A model generated the notes under the pieces. That model ran no database searches, was not told the DNA's origin, and worked only from the letters and a program-made list of their open reading frames with translations. A stretch of DNA of 64,000 nt, taken from UBA5436 sp050951845 (lineage in GTDB: Bacteria; Bacillota; Clostridia; Saccharofermentanales; DTU023). Location of the stretch: contig JBMNJV010000001.1 of the NCBI GenBank assembly GCA_050951845.1, positions 868,001 through 932,000 of the forward strand, written 5' to 3'. The translations under genes were made by a program, and so were the position numbers. Shown in pieces: positions 33,772 to 43,492 of this stretch; positions within the stretch are counted from its first letter, which is position 1, and every line of letters starts with the position of its first letter.

Positions 33772-34890
33772 CTAATCCCAGGCATCTTTGGTGTAGGTTG
33801 CAGTAAATGTTCCGGGGAAGTCCGATTTTTCTAATAACAATAAAGCTTGATCCCGTTCGGTATATGAATCGTAAACTGCAAATATTGTCGGACCGCTGCC
33901 TGTAAAACGGACAAATTGTGAACCGGTTTGCTTCAGGGTATGGCAAACATTCTGTAAATGAGGATATTTATACAGAATAGCCGAAGTGAAATCATTTGCG
34001 AAATGTTCATGCATAGCTTTTAAGCCTGTTCGAAGTAGTCGATTATAGTGATCCAGAGATTTTTGATCTGCTAATTTCAATTCGGCTAAAGACTGTGCGT
34101 TGAGTGCCTGAAAAGCTTCGGCAGTTAAGATAGTTTCCGGCGGATTATAAATTAAAACAGGTCGCCCGGAAAAACTGTCAAGCGGGTTGATAATTTCGCC
34201 GATTCCTTCACATAAAGCTGTTCCGCGCTGTAAACAGAAAGGTACATCAGCACCGATTTTGACAGCGATTTCCAACAGTGCGGTTTGTGAGATGATTTTA
34301 TGCTGCCTTTTGTTTGCAGCTTGGAGTGATTCGTCAGCATCAATAGTGTTTGATCCGTTTGAAAAACTTGAAGAATTTGAAATCTTTGATGAGTTTAGTG
34401 AGTTGTTACGGTTTGCTGAGGATATGGACCGGAAAAACAAGCGTGATTGAGGATTATTATATAAATCTGCCAATCCGCGCAAAACAGCTGCTCCGTTTGC
34501 ACTTCCGCCTGCCAAGCCTGCGGCTAAGGAAATATTTTTGATTATGGAAATGGTCAGATCTGCTTTTAACTGAAAATGTTCTAAGAAGAGTTTAGCACTG
34601 CGATAGGCGATATTTTCCATTCCGCAGCTCAAATCACCGTTATTGGAAAACAGTGAAATATTTGTTTCAGCCGTCGGATTTAACGGCTTTAACGTTAATT
34701 TGATTATGTCATGCAAAGCTAAAGACTGCATAATGGAATGCAGTTGATGGTAATTGTCCGGTCGTTTTCCCAGAATTTTTAAGCTCAAATTTATTTTTGC
34801 CTGCGCTCGCAATTTACAATATGCTTGTTCTCGATTAACTCTTAGCTTACCGGTTTGCTGATCAGAGAAAATCGGGTGACTCTTTTTCAA
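33772..34890 (-). CDS. ispE: 4-diphosphocytidyl-2-C-methyl-D-erythritol kinase with an internal insertion
   Basis: IspE phosphorylates CDP-ME in the MEP isoprenoid pathway. GHMP-kinase signatures are present: AKINLSLKILGKRPDNYHQL near the N-terminus, the ATP loop SLAAGLAGGSANGAAVL (~121-137), GADVPFCLQRGTA (213-225) and GSGPTIFAV near the C-terminus. At 372 residues it is ~80 longer than usual. The excess is a Ser/Asn-rich stretch (about residues 150-195) between the ATP loop and GADVPF, plus a longer N-terminus. The assigned start is a TTG at 34890 with GGAGAAGGA before it, overlapping the yitT 3' end by 29 bases. An in-frame TTG nearer AKINL is possible but has no ribosome site. Confidence 0.9.
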   Translation of the reverse strand: MKKSHPIFSDQQTGKLRVNREQAYCKLRAQAKINLSLKILGKRPDNYHQLHSIMQSLALHDIIKLTLKPLNPTAETNISLFSNNGDLSCGMENIAYRSAKLFLEHFQLKADLTISIIKNISLAAGLAGGSANGAAVLRGLADLYNNPQSRLFFRSISSANRNNSLNSSKISNSSSFSNGSNTIDADESLQAANKRQHKIISQTALLEIAVKIGADVPFCLQRGTALCEGIGEIINPLDSFSGRPVLIYNPPETILTAEAFQALNAQSLAELKLADQKSLDHYNRLLRTGLKAMHEHFANDFTSAILYKYPHLQNVCHTLKQTGSQFVRFTGSGPTIFAVYDSYTERDQALLLLEKSDFPGTFTATYTKDAWD

Positions 34891-35818
34891 ATCCTTCTCC
34901 TAAAACCTCACGTGCTTCAGATACAATGATAAAAGCATCCGGGTCGATTGCTTCAACCAATTTTTTCAATTCAGGTAGTTGCCTGCTCGGCATTACACAA
35001 AAGATCATACCACGATTTTTCTTACTGTACATACCTTTGGCTTGTATTCCGGTTGCACCTCGGTCTAATTTCACAAATATTTCATCGGCTATTTCATGAT
35101 GTTTATCCGAAATGATATAGGCGATACGGGATACTTCAAGTCCTTCCAGAGTTATATCGATGAATTTCGAGGTGAGCCACATTGCGACAAATGAGTACAT
35201 GGTAATGATCAGAATATCCGATTCGAGATCTTGATAAAAAAACAAACTGGAGGTGACAATTATCAGATCAAGCATCAAAGCGATTTTGCCGATTGAAATC
35301 GAGGGAAATTTACGATGAAAAATTACGGCGATAATATCCGTGCCGCCTGTGGTAAAACCGCTGCGCAAGATCAAACCCAGCGAAATTCCGAAAATGATTC
35401 CGCCAAACAGACAAAAGATCAACAGATCAGGTTTTCCGTTGAGTGTAGGCTTGTTGAGATATTTTTCAAACCAGGAAACCATCGGTTTTTCCGTGATTGT
35501 TAAAGCGAAAGAATACAGAGCTGAACCGATAATACTTTTATAAACAAACCGCCAGCTGACTTTGATCCAGCCTAAGATTAACAACGGTAAGTTGAGGATG
35601 GCTACAATTACGCCTAAAGGCAGAAAATCCCCGCGTCCCGTCAGTTGAAAAATAATTGAACCGATGCCTGTAATTCCGCCTGTAGTCAGCATCAGCGGAG
35701 TGTAAAAGATATTGATGGCAAAAGCTGCCAGAAACGAGCCGAAAATCAGAAAAATAACAGAACGAATTTGTTGTGCAATATGTTTTTGTTCGGATGAACC
35801 GGAAGAAAAGATTGCCAT
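34862..35818 (-). CDS. YitT-family membrane protein (DUF161 plus DUF2179)
   Basis: A polytopic membrane protein of unknown transport role. The start is set at the ATG at 35818 because GGAGG lies six bases before it; an upstream in-frame ATG at 35860 has no ribosome site. About 318 residues: five hydrophobic helices with the family pattern FYTPLMLTTGGITGIGSII and RSGFTTGGTDIIA, then the cytoplasmic DUF2179 domain (~230-318) ending IDPDAFIIVSEAREVLGEGF. The 3' end overlaps ispE by 29 bases in the same direction, suggesting one transcript. Confidence 0.92.
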   Translation of the reverse strand: MAIFSSGSSEQKHIAQQIRSVIFLIFGSFLAAFAINIFYTPLMLTTGGITGIGSIIFQLTGRGDFLPLGVIVAILNLPLLILGWIKVSWRFVYKSIIGSALYSFALTITEKPMVSWFEKYLNKPTLNGKPDLLIFCLFGGIIFGISLGLILRSGFTTGGTDIIAVIFHRKFPSISIGKIALMLDLIIVTSSLFFYQDLESDILIITMYSFVAMWLTSKFIDITLEGLEVSRIAYIISDKHHEIADEIFVKLDRGATGIQAKGMYSKKNRGMIFCVMPSRQLPELKKLVEAIDPDAFIIVSEAREVLGEGFEKESPDFL

Positions 35819-35985
35819 AGCTGCCTCCGTATGACTGGTTTTGTGTTTTGTTATATACATAAGGCTGAGTAATTATCTGTTAAAACAACGATATATTGCA
35901 GATGTTAACACATATAATTTTATGCACTAAATGTATAATTACATTTATCATATCATATTCTGCAAAACAATAATTAAAGCAATTG

Positions 35986-37047
35986 TTATTGAATTATTAT
36001 GCCGCCGCCGATGCAGCGTTCGCCTTGGTAGAAAACTGCAGCTTGCCCCGGAGTGATTGCTCTCTGCGGTTCAAGACAATGCACTTCTGCATAATCCGGA
36101 TTACGATCGGTATGTTGATGAACGATCGCCGGTGCTTTTTTTGCTTGATAACGATTAGCAACTTCAACTTCAAGCGGTAATTCCGGCTTGCTTGAAGTAT
36201 TCCATTTGACATTTTTGACCGGATAATTCTTTGTCAATAAATCTTGCTGTTCACCGATCGTAATTTGATTGGTTGAGCAATCAATTTTTGTGACAAATGC
36301 TTTTTTGCCGAAGGACATTCCCAGATTTTTTCGTTGTCCTATTGTGTAATTACCGATTCCGAGATGTTTGCCTAAAATATTACCCTGCGGATCGATAAAA
36401 TCTCCGGGTTTGCCGATTGCATTAAATCGGGTCAGCAGATCACGATAGGATTTATTGCGGGAAATAAAACAAATATCTTGGCTGTCACTGAGAGAATCGG
36501 TTGCAAAACCGATTTTGGCAGCGATTGCCCGGACTTCCGTTTTATCTAAAGTGCCGAGAGGTAAAAGAACACGTGCCAATTGTTCTTGAGGCAAGTGATA
36601 CAATACGTAGCTTTGATCTTTGGCAATGCTTGTAGCTTGCCATAATTGGTATTCGCCGGATTTTTCATCTTTAATGATTCTTGCATAATGACCGGTTGCC
36701 AGATAATCAAAAGTGCCGTCTGCAGATTGCTCCATCAAATTAAACTTGAACTTTTGATTACAAATGACACAAGGATTCGGAGTTAAGCCGGCTTGATATT
36801 GCCTGATAAACTCTTGGACAATTTCCGTGAAAAAAGTTTGTTCCAAGTCTAAAATCTGTAAAGGAATATTCAAATAATCCGCAGACTGTTTGACTCTGGC
36901 CAGATCGCGTTGATCACGCCGGAGATCTTCCGTATCCCGCCATAATTTCATATAGGCTCCTGTCACATGGAAACCTTGTTGTTTTAAGAGATATGCTGCA
37001 ACTGTACTGTCGACGCCGCCGCTCATACCGAGCAAAACTTTTTTCAT
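35986..37047 (-). CDS. mnmA: tRNA-specific 2-thiouridylase MnmA
   Basis: This enzyme inserts sulfur at position 2 of the wobble uridine in Lys, Glu and Gln tRNAs. I start it at the ATG at 37047, after AAGGAG; the frame is open upstream to 37230 but that part has no family match. The 353 residues show the PP-loop SGGVDS (9-14), the first catalytic Cys in TPNPCVICNQKFKF and the second in DSQDICFIS, with the C-terminal beta-barrel. Length is normal. It is separated from yitT by ~170 bp. Confidence 0.97.
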   Translation of the reverse strand: MKKVLLGMSGGVDSTVAAYLLKQQGFHVTGAYMKLWRDTEDLRRDQRDLARVKQSADYLNIPLQILDLEQTFFTEIVQEFIRQYQAGLTPNPCVICNQKFKFNLMEQSADGTFDYLATGHYARIIKDEKSGEYQLWQATSIAKDQSYVLYHLPQEQLARVLLPLGTLDKTEVRAIAAKIGFATDSLSDSQDICFISRNKSYRDLLTRFNAIGKPGDFIDPQGNILGKHLGIGNYTIGQRKNLGMSFGKKAFVTKIDCSTNQITIGEQQDLLTKNYPVKNVKWNTSSKPELPLEVEVANRYQAKKAPAIVHQHTDRNPDYAEVHCLEPQRAITPGQAAVFYQGERCIGGGIIIQ

Positions 37048-37302
37048 TTGTCTACTCCTTCTGCTGAAGCATATTTTAGAGATATTTGATTTTAATAACA
37101 AGCAAGATAAACATAATTCAGTTTTGAACGTCTGACTTTTGAAAATCAGAATGTAAAAACATGAAAGCGGATGGACCGGACATGATTGTGGTAGAATAGT
37201 TTGGGGTGAAAAAGATATATAGGCTGTCAATTGTATGATTAGCCATTCAATATTCTTTATCTGATCGGTCTGTGAAAAGCTTTAAAAAAGGAGAGATTTT
37301 TA

Positions 37303-37932
37303 ATGTATCAATTATTAGAAGGCCATGGAGTTATTCCGGTAATTAAATTCAATGATGTCAATGAAGCTTTGCCTTTAGCGGATGCCTTATCCGCAGGCGG
37401 TATCAATGTTATGGAGATTACATTCCGCAGTTCTGCCGCATCTGAGGCAATCCGCAAAGTAGTTGCAGAAAGACCGCAGATTCTGGCAGGTGCCGGAACA
37501 GTTGTGAATATGACACAACTTGGACAGGCGATTGATGCGGGAGCAAAATTCATCGTAAGCCCGGGCTTTGATCCGGAAATCGTCGCCGCCGGTTTAAAAG
37601 CAGGGATGATTATGTTACCCGGCGTTGTGACACCAAGTGAAATCACGGCTGCAATGAAATTGGGTTTAACTGTCTTAAAATATTTTCCTGCGTCTGTTTT
37701 CGGCGGGCTTAAAGCGATTAAGACCTATGCAAGTGTTTTCGGTGATGTGAAATTTATGCCGACTGGCGGAATTTCTGCCGCTAATTTGGCGGAGTTTTTA
37801 GCTGAACCCAACATTCAGGCTTGCGGCGGTTCGTGGATGTGCCCGGCGAAAATGATCAAAGAACAAAAATGGGATGAAATTACCAAGCTGTCCGCAGAAG
37901 CTACAGCTATATGCCAAACAGTCAGAGGCTGA
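37303..37932 (+). CDS. eda: KDPG/KHG aldolase
   Basis: This class I aldolase splits 2-keto-3-deoxy-6-phosphogluconate (and/or 4-hydroxy-2-oxoglutarate) to pyruvate. The 209 residues form a TIM barrel with Glu39 (NVMEITFRS), GAGTV and the Schiff-base Lys126 (TVLKYFPAS), then MPTGGI for phosphate binding. AAAGGAG precedes the ATG. No kdgK or uronate genes are adjacent, so it stands alone here and its pathway cannot be read from context. Confidence 0.93.
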   Translation: MYQLLEGHGVIPVIKFNDVNEALPLADALSAGGINVMEITFRSSAASEAIRKVVAERPQILAGAGTVVNMTQLGQAIDAGAKFIVSPGFDPEIVAAGLKAGMIMLPGVVTPSEITAAMKLGLTVLKYFPASVFGGLKAIKTYASVFGDVKFMPTGGISAANLAEFLAEPNIQACGGSWMCPAKMIKEQKWDEITKLSAEATAICQTVRG

Positions 37933-38326
37933 TAATCCTGTGAGTATAAAAGAGATTTTAATCAATTTTGAAGTTAAAGTAAGTTAAAGAGCGAAATTCT
38001 TATAAGATTTGATTGGCTTTCTTCGTCTGATTAGTTTTCTTCGTCTGATTAGTTTTCTTTGTCTGATTAGTTTTCTTTGTCTGATTAGTTTTCTTCGTCT
38101 GATTAGTTTTCTTCAGGTGAAGTTATATTAAAGTATGGTCCGGATAAAGGAATGATATGTAATACACTTCAATCCGCTGCCGAAGATTCTTCACGGAATA
38201 TTTGTTATAATGGGAAATGATTTATATATTTTAGTTGCAAACTAAATCATAAACAATTCAATTTACAGTTTAATTAACAATAGTTGATATTTCTTTAATT
38301 TATTAAGGTTAACAGAACTATTTAAT
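37933..38326. other. Gene-free gap left of the IS6-family element
   Basis: No coding frame is supported. The stretch contains the 18-bp repeat array at 38024-38113, AT-rich DNA, and at 38307-38318 GGTTAACAGAAC, which resembles the outer end of the adjacent IS. Confidence 0.6.
38024..38113. repeat. Five tandem 18-bp repeats
   Basis: CGTCTGATTAGTTTTCTT recurs exactly every 18 bp from 38024; copies 3 and 4 begin TG instead of CG. It lies ~90 bp after the aldolase gene and is not in a gene. Confidence 0.9.
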
Positions 38327-39691
38327 GGCTCTGTTAACTAAAGATGAAGAAAAAGAGATCTGAAAAGCAAACTGGCGAAACTTGAAGAAAATTTTCACCA
38401 CAAACTTTTGAAATCAGATCAAGAGTAACAGAAAAAAGTGTGTAAGCAAAGAAAATTAGAAAATTAAGCACACAAAGTAATCTCAAAAAGAGATTGAAGA
38501 AGAAAATTGAAACTTGAAATCTGAATAAGCCTTAGGTAATCAAAAGGAACTTTTGTCTGGCTTTTTCGCTATATTTAGCTCCTGCCACTTGAGCCGGAGT
38601 AAGATTATTCAGCGAAGAATGCGGTTTAACAAAGTTATAAAAGCAAACAAAAAGAGCAATGAGTATGTTGGCAGATTCAAAAGACTTAAAGCCTCTTTTG
38701 GGTTTGTACCAAGCTTTAAACTGTCCGTTAAAGGCTTCAATGGGATTATTGTTAATCAGATCCTCAAAGCTTTCGACTTGGATGAAATCGAGATCAGGAA
38801 AGAACCTGCGAGCGGGTTGTTGGTAAGCATAATAGCGATCCATAATAACAGCTTCCCGAGGTTTACCAAATTGTTCTTTGCAGCTATGTAACAAAGTATG
38901 AGCAGCGGTAGAATCTCTAAATTCAGAGATATGGAAATCCAAGATGACTCTGGTTTCAAAATCTAAAGCAAACCACACATAATAATTCTTGCCATTGATT
39001 TTGATATAAGTTTCATCGAAGTGCCATTCATCAGAATCAGCAAGATTAAGTTGTTTCTTGTACGGATTGACAGCTTGAATTATAGCTGGAGCAAATCTCT
39101 TACACCACTTATGGATAGTGACATGTGAGATTTTGATGTTGTGAACTAACCAAAGGTGTTGGCTAATCTTTCTCAAAGTAGAATTGTCAAAGAAATAAAG
39201 AGTAAGAGCAGTGAAAACAAGATAAAAAGGATGTCTCATGCGTTTCATAGTAAACTCTTCTAAGTTAATTTGGCTGGAAGAAGCAGGTGGAATCTCAACT
39301 AACTTAGGCACGTTGAAACCATGGTAACACTTCTTATCGCCACATCTGAAGTTAGAATAGAACTGATATTCATGATGCAGGAAGGTAGCTTTCCCGCATT
39401 TAGGACAAGGAGGATATTTCCTGTAAGTAGTTCTTGATTTAATAGGTTTCGCAGGAGCCCATTGTCTTTTACAAGATTGACACTGAAACTTTTGATATCC
39501 GTCTTTATCTTTGCCAAAGCGATGAAGATTATTAGAAAAACAGCGAGGGCAAATGAGGTTAAATGATGAGTTATTTGATATACTTTTCATGAGATCTGAA
39601 TTGTCCTTTCTCGGAGGTAAATGTTGTTTGGGTAAAAACATTCTACCAGAGGCTTTTCAGATCTCTTTTTAATTTTTAAGTTAACAGAACA
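38327..39691 (-). mobile_element. IS6-family insertion sequence with 8-bp target duplication
   Basis: 1365 bp. Left end GGCTCTGTTAACT (38327-38339) and right end AGTTAACAGAACA (39679-39691) are inverted repeats with two mismatches. Inside them, perfect 19-bp arms beginning AAAAAGAGATCTG lie at 38350-38368 and 39652-39670. TATTTAAT flanks both sides (38319-38326, 39692-39699), the 8-bp duplication typical of IS6. It encodes one transposase. Confidence 0.93.
38532..39641 (-). CDS. IS6-like DDE transposase with zinc-ribbon N-terminus
   Basis: 369 residues. Two zinc-ribbon-like Cys sets (Cys31/34 with 54/57, Cys79/82 with 100/105) precede a helix-turn-helix (~150-185) and a DDE core. The core has Asp209 in WHFDETYIKING, Asp268 in AVIMDRYYAY and Glu302 in NNPIEAFNGQFKAW. 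The YVWFALDFETRVILDFH strand pattern is that of the IS6/IS240 group. Start uncertain: ATG at 39641 or at 39590 (just before the first ribbon); neither has an ideal ribosome site. Catalytic residues are intact. Confidence 0.9.
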   Translation of the reverse strand: MFLPKQHLPPRKDNSDLMKSISNNSSFNLICPRCFSNNLHRFGKDKDGYQKFQCQSCKRQWAPAKPIKSRTTYRKYPPCPKCGKATFLHHEYQFYSNFRCGDKKCYHGFNVPKLVEIPPASSSQINLEEFTMKRMRHPFYLVFTALTLYFFDNSTLRKISQHLWLVHNIKISHVTIHKWCKRFAPAIIQAVNPYKKQLNLADSDEWHFDETYIKINGKNYYVWFALDFETRVILDFHISEFRDSTAAHTLLHSCKEQFGKPREAVIMDRYYAYQQPARRFFPDLDFIQVESFEDLINNNPIEAFNGQFKAWYKPKRGFKSFESANILIALFVCFYNFVKPHSSLNNLTPAQVAGAKYSEKARQKFLLIT

Positions 39692-39773
39692 TATTTAATC
39701 ATGAGGAGACGAAAGTTATGGCAAAAATAATGAAACAGACATAAAGTGATTTTCTGAAAAATATGAAAAGAAT

Positions 39774-39870
39774 AATAAAAGCAGGGTAGCGGATAAATAT
39801 AAAAGCTGGATGGCTGATAAATATATTTTTTTATTGAAGGTATTTATGAGATAGGGAGAAGGAGTACACG
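39774..39870 (+). promoter_or_regulatory. Leader A, copy 1, of the surface-protein cluster
   Basis: 97 bp before the first paralogue, identical to 43396-43492 before the second. It contains a repeated GATAAATATA-type motif (39792 and 39816) and the ribosome site AGGGAGAAGGAG. The identity continues into the signal-peptide codons. Confidence 0.85.
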
Positions 39871-42800
39871 ATGAAGAGAAAACTATATTTAAGAATTCAG
39901 GCATTTGCACTGGTACTATTGATGATGTTAACAACTTTTATTGTCAATCCTCAGCAGGTTCAGGCTGAGACAACGGTTGATGGAGAAGAAGAATCTGCAC
40001 TTGCTGAAAACTCTGCAGAATCTCAAACTGATTCAGAACAGACAGATGTGGAGACACAAACTACCGAAAATGCTGATATTTTTCCGGAATCAGATAATGA
40101 AGCAAGTCCGGAAAATCATGATATTGAAATACCGTCTGAACAAGCTTCAGATCAAATAGATGAGTCGCAGCAGGCAGCGGGAGATGTTACTCATAATTCT
40201 AGCAGCCCGGAGCATCAGGAAGATTTAGAACATACTAATGTGGAATCTGAAACAACTGAAACTACTGATATTCTTCCGGAATCAGACGATGAAGAAAACT
40301 CGGAAAATGATAATGTTCCTAAAGATGAATCATCGGATGTAGCCGATATTAAGGAAGTAGAAGCAGATGCTGAATCTTTTGAACCGGCAGTTGAACCGAC
40401 AGCTGATGAAGAAATTAATTCCTCAGAATCACTATCTGAACAAGCTCTTGATCAAGCGGATGAATCGGAACAAGAGGAAGAAGATATTAATCAGGAGGAC
40501 GAAAAAGAACAAAACGCCGATATTGACGTAACAGATTCCACCAAAGACATTAATACAAGAGCGACTAACCCTGAAAGCGACTTTGAGTTTGATCCCGGAA
40601 AGGGAGAGATCACGGGTTATAGAGGTACAAAAAAGGTAGTTAATATTCCATCTATTATAAACGGAGTTGAGGTTAGTAGGATTGGGGCAAGTGCTTTTAA
40701 AGATAAAGGAATCACAGAAGTTACGATCCCAAACAGTGTCAAATGGATTGGCGTCAATGCATTTGCTAATAACCAACTAACAAGTATTACGATCCCGAAC
40801 AGCGTAACAAAAATTTCACAATTTGCGTTTGCTAACAACCAACTCACGAGTGTCACTCTATCGAATTCTCTAGATTTTTTGTCTGGTTTCAATAATAATA
40901 AGCTTACAAGCATTAGGATCCCGGACAGCGTAACAGGCATTGGACCGTATGCTTTTGATAACAATCAACTTACAAGTGTTGTGATCCCGAACAGAGTCAT
41001 TAGATTAGGTTCGCACTCATTTTCTAACAATCAACTGAAAAAGGTAACAATTCCGAACAGTGTCACCACAATTGATTTCGATATATTTTATAATAATCAA
41101 CTGACGAGCGTCACAATTCCGAACAGCGTCACTAGCATTGGAGAAGGAACTTTTAAAGAAAACCCTATAACACATGCTTCGATTCCCGCAAGTATTAAGA
41201 CCCTTACAAGATACAATTCTGCTAACCACATTACGAATCCAACCATTGCACAAATGCAGGATTATTGTTTCGATCCCGGAATAGCTTTATATTGTTACGT
41301 CAAAGCTGGTTCTAATATCAGAAAAATTTCCGATGGGAAACCTATCGAAACCTTAAAAATGCCGATCTATGTCACAGGTACAATTGACGGCAACTACTTT
41401 AAATTTACCCATAAAGGTCAAGCAGCCTATGTTTATCTAAATTTAATAACAGCCAGCCCGCAGGCGATTACCGGCTACGCCAAAAGTGCAGTTAATGTAC
41501 GAAATGCTTCGGGTGGATCAGTTATCGGCACAATCCCCAAAGGTCACCGGGTACAAGGTGTTCTGGTTGGTAACAGGGTGCGATTCACCTATAATAATCA
41601 GACCGGCTACGTTTATGTTTCCTTGCTGCAAGGAACACCGGTTAAGGTAACAACTTATATCAAAGCTAATTCAATCATCCGGAGTGCACCGAATGGCAGC
41701 ATAATCACTAAAACCTGGCGACCGCTGTTTGTAAGCGGGACAATCGATGGAGCGTGGCTCAGGTTTACATATAACGGAAGAACTGCTTATGTGGCAATGA
41801 GTGTAACAACAACCCAATCACAACCGATTACCGGATATACCAAGAGTTCTGTAAACGTAAGGAGTGCTCCTAATGGAAATGTAATAGGTTCACTGGCTAT
41901 CGGTCGGAAAGTAACCGGAACATTAGTAGGCAACTGGGTCAAATTTACTTATTCAGGTAAAACCGGCTATATATATGCTTCATTATTACAAGCAAATCCC
42001 GTGCGAAGCACGCGTTATGTTAAGGTAGGTTCTAATATAAGGAGCACACCCGGTGGAGCAATAATCGAAAAGTTAAAGACGCCAATCTATGTAACGGGAA
42101 CAATTCAAGGAAATTATCTTAAATTTACTCATAATAACAAAACAGCATATGTTCACTTGAATGTAACAACAAGCATACCAGTATCACCTGAAAGTGATTT
42201 TGAGACTGAAGATTTTTATGGAAAGCTTACAATTACTGGATACAGAGGAACAAATAAAGTTGTGAATATTCCATCTTCGATTGGTGGTGTTCCGGTTGAA
42301 AGAATAGATGACTTCGCATTTAAAGACAAATCATTAACTGCAGTAATAATACCGGACAGCGTCGAAACTATAGGATTTGAAGCCTTTGCAAACAACAAGA
42401 TCACGAGTGTAATTATCCCAAACAGTGTCAATAGAATTAAACAAAATGCATTTTATAACAATCAACTCACGAGTGTTACAATTCCCGACAGTGTTACTGT
42501 ATTAGGACTATCTGCTTTTCAATCTAACAAACTTACAAGAGTCAGAATACCGGATAGTATTAATAAAGTAGAATCGAGATATGGTTATTCTAATATTATA
42601 AATCCTTATATCAGTCATATATTAGCAGTGTGTTTTGACCCGGAAGTATCGTTAATTTATGATAAATTATACATTAAAGCCGGAACAACTATCAGAAAAG
42701 AAATTAATAGGGAGGTAATGACAAAAACCTCGCGACCTCTGTATGTTGAAGGACTGTTAGCATATGGATGCTTTTTTTTCGAATATGACGGATTGGCTGT

Positions 42801-43368
42801 TTATGTAGCTAAAGCAGATACCACAACTTCGTCACCATCAATCTCCGGCTATGCTGAAAATACAGTCAATGTGAGAAATAAACCTGGTGGCAGTGTAATC
42901 GGTACTTTATCTATCGGTCGAAAAGTAACAGGAGTGTTAGTCGGCAATTGGGTCAAGTTTACTTATTCAGGTAAAACAGGCTATATACATGCCTCATTAT
43001 TACAAGAAAATCCGGTTAAAGTAACACGATACATTAAGGCAGGTTCTAATATCAGAAGCACACCCACCGGAACAGTCATCGAAAAGCTAACAATGCCGAT
43101 TTATGTGACGGGAACAATTCAAGGAAATTACCTCAAATTTACTCATAAAGGTAAAACAGCTTATGCCCATCTAAGCGTGACAACTACCAAATCGCCATTA
43201 ATTACCGGCTATACCAAAAGTAGAGTAAATGTAAGATATTCGCCGTATGGCAATGTAAGAGGTTCTTTATCTGCAAATCGAAGAGTTAGCGGAGTTTTGG
43301 TAGAAAACTGGGTCAAGTTCAATTTTGAAGGTAATACCGGCTATGTGTATGCCTCATATATAAAATGA
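39871..43368 (+). CDS. Secreted LRR_5/SH3-repeat surface protein, paralogue 1
   Basis: 1165 residues, secreted. Signal peptide 1-32 (cut after VQA). An acidic Glu/Ser/Thr/Asp-rich region follows (33-~232). Then come BspA-type LRR_5 repeats (~235-445; ITIPNSVTKIGxxAFxxNQLTSV every ~23 residues), about five SH3-like repeats (~475-770), a second LRR_5 block (~775-905) and four to five more SH3-like repeats to the C-terminus. The SH3-like units alternate between two types, one with VRFTYxxxTGYVYASLLQ and one with LKFTHxxxTAYVHLxVTT. There is no LPxTG or membrane tail, so retention at the surface would depend on the SH3-like domains binding wall polymers (inference). It is the only paralogue with two LRR blocks. 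GGAG lies seven bases before the ATG. Confidence 0.9.
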   Translation: MKRKLYLRIQAFALVLLMMLTTFIVNPQQVQAETTVDGEEESALAENSAESQTDSEQTDVETQTTENADIFPESDNEASPENHDIEIPSEQASDQIDESQQAAGDVTHNSSSPEHQEDLEHTNVESETTETTDILPESDDEENSENDNVPKDESSDVADIKEVEADAESFEPAVEPTADEEINSSESLSEQALDQADESEQEEEDINQEDEKEQNADIDVTDSTKDINTRATNPESDFEFDPGKGEITGYRGTKKVVNIPSIINGVEVSRIGASAFKDKGITEVTIPNSVKWIGVNAFANNQLTSITIPNSVTKISQFAFANNQLTSVTLSNSLDFLSGFNNNKLTSIRIPDSVTGIGPYAFDNNQLTSVVIPNRVIRLGSHSFSNNQLKKVTIPNSVTTIDFDIFYNNQLTSVTIPNSVTSIGEGTFKENPITHASIPASIKTLTRYNSANHITNPTIAQMQDYCFDPGIALYCYVKAGSNIRKISDGKPIETLKMPIYVTGTIDGNYFKFTHKGQAAYVYLNLITASPQAITGYAKSAVNVRNASGGSVIGTIPKGHRVQGVLVGNRVRFTYNNQTGYVYVSLLQGTPVKVTTYIKANSIIRSAPNGSIITKTWRPLFVSGTIDGAWLRFTYNGRTAYVAMSVTTTQSQPITGYTKSSVNVRSAPNGNVIGSLAIGRKVTGTLVGNWVKFTYSGKTGYIYASLLQANPVRSTRYVKVGSNIRSTPGGAIIEKLKTPIYVTGTIQGNYLKFTHNNKTAYVHLNVTTSIPVSPESDFETEDFYGKLTITGYRGTNKVVNIPSSIGGVPVERIDDFAFKDKSLTAVIIPDSVETIGFEAFANNKITSVIIPNSVNRIKQNAFYNNQLTSVTIPDSVTVLGLSAFQSNKLTRVRIPDSINKVESRYGYSNIINPYISHILAVCFDPEVSLIYDKLYIKAGTTIRKEINREVMTKTSRPLYVEGLLAYGCFFFEYDGLAVYVAKADTTTSSPSISGYAENTVNVRNKPGGSVIGTLSIGRKVTGVLVGNWVKFTYSGKTGYIHASLLQENPVKVTRYIKAGSNIRSTPTGTVIEKLTMPIYVTGTIQGNYLKFTHKGKTAYAHLSVTTTKSPLITGYTKSRVNVRYSPYGNVRGSLSANRRVSGVLVENWVKFNFEGNTGYVYASYIK

Positions 43369-43395
43369 TTTTCCTGATAGATTATGAAAGTTCGA

Positions 43396-43492
43396 AATAA
43401 AAGCAGGGTAGCGGATAAATATAAAAGCTGGATGGCTGATAAATATATTTTTTTATTGAAGGTATTTATGAGATAGGGAGAAGGAGTACACG
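43396..43492 (+). promoter_or_regulatory. Leader A, copy 2, of the surface-protein cluster
   Basis: Identical to the 97 bp before paralogue 1, with the same ribosome site, starting 28 bp after the paralogue 1 stop. It indicates tandem gene duplication that included the control region. Confidence 0.85.
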
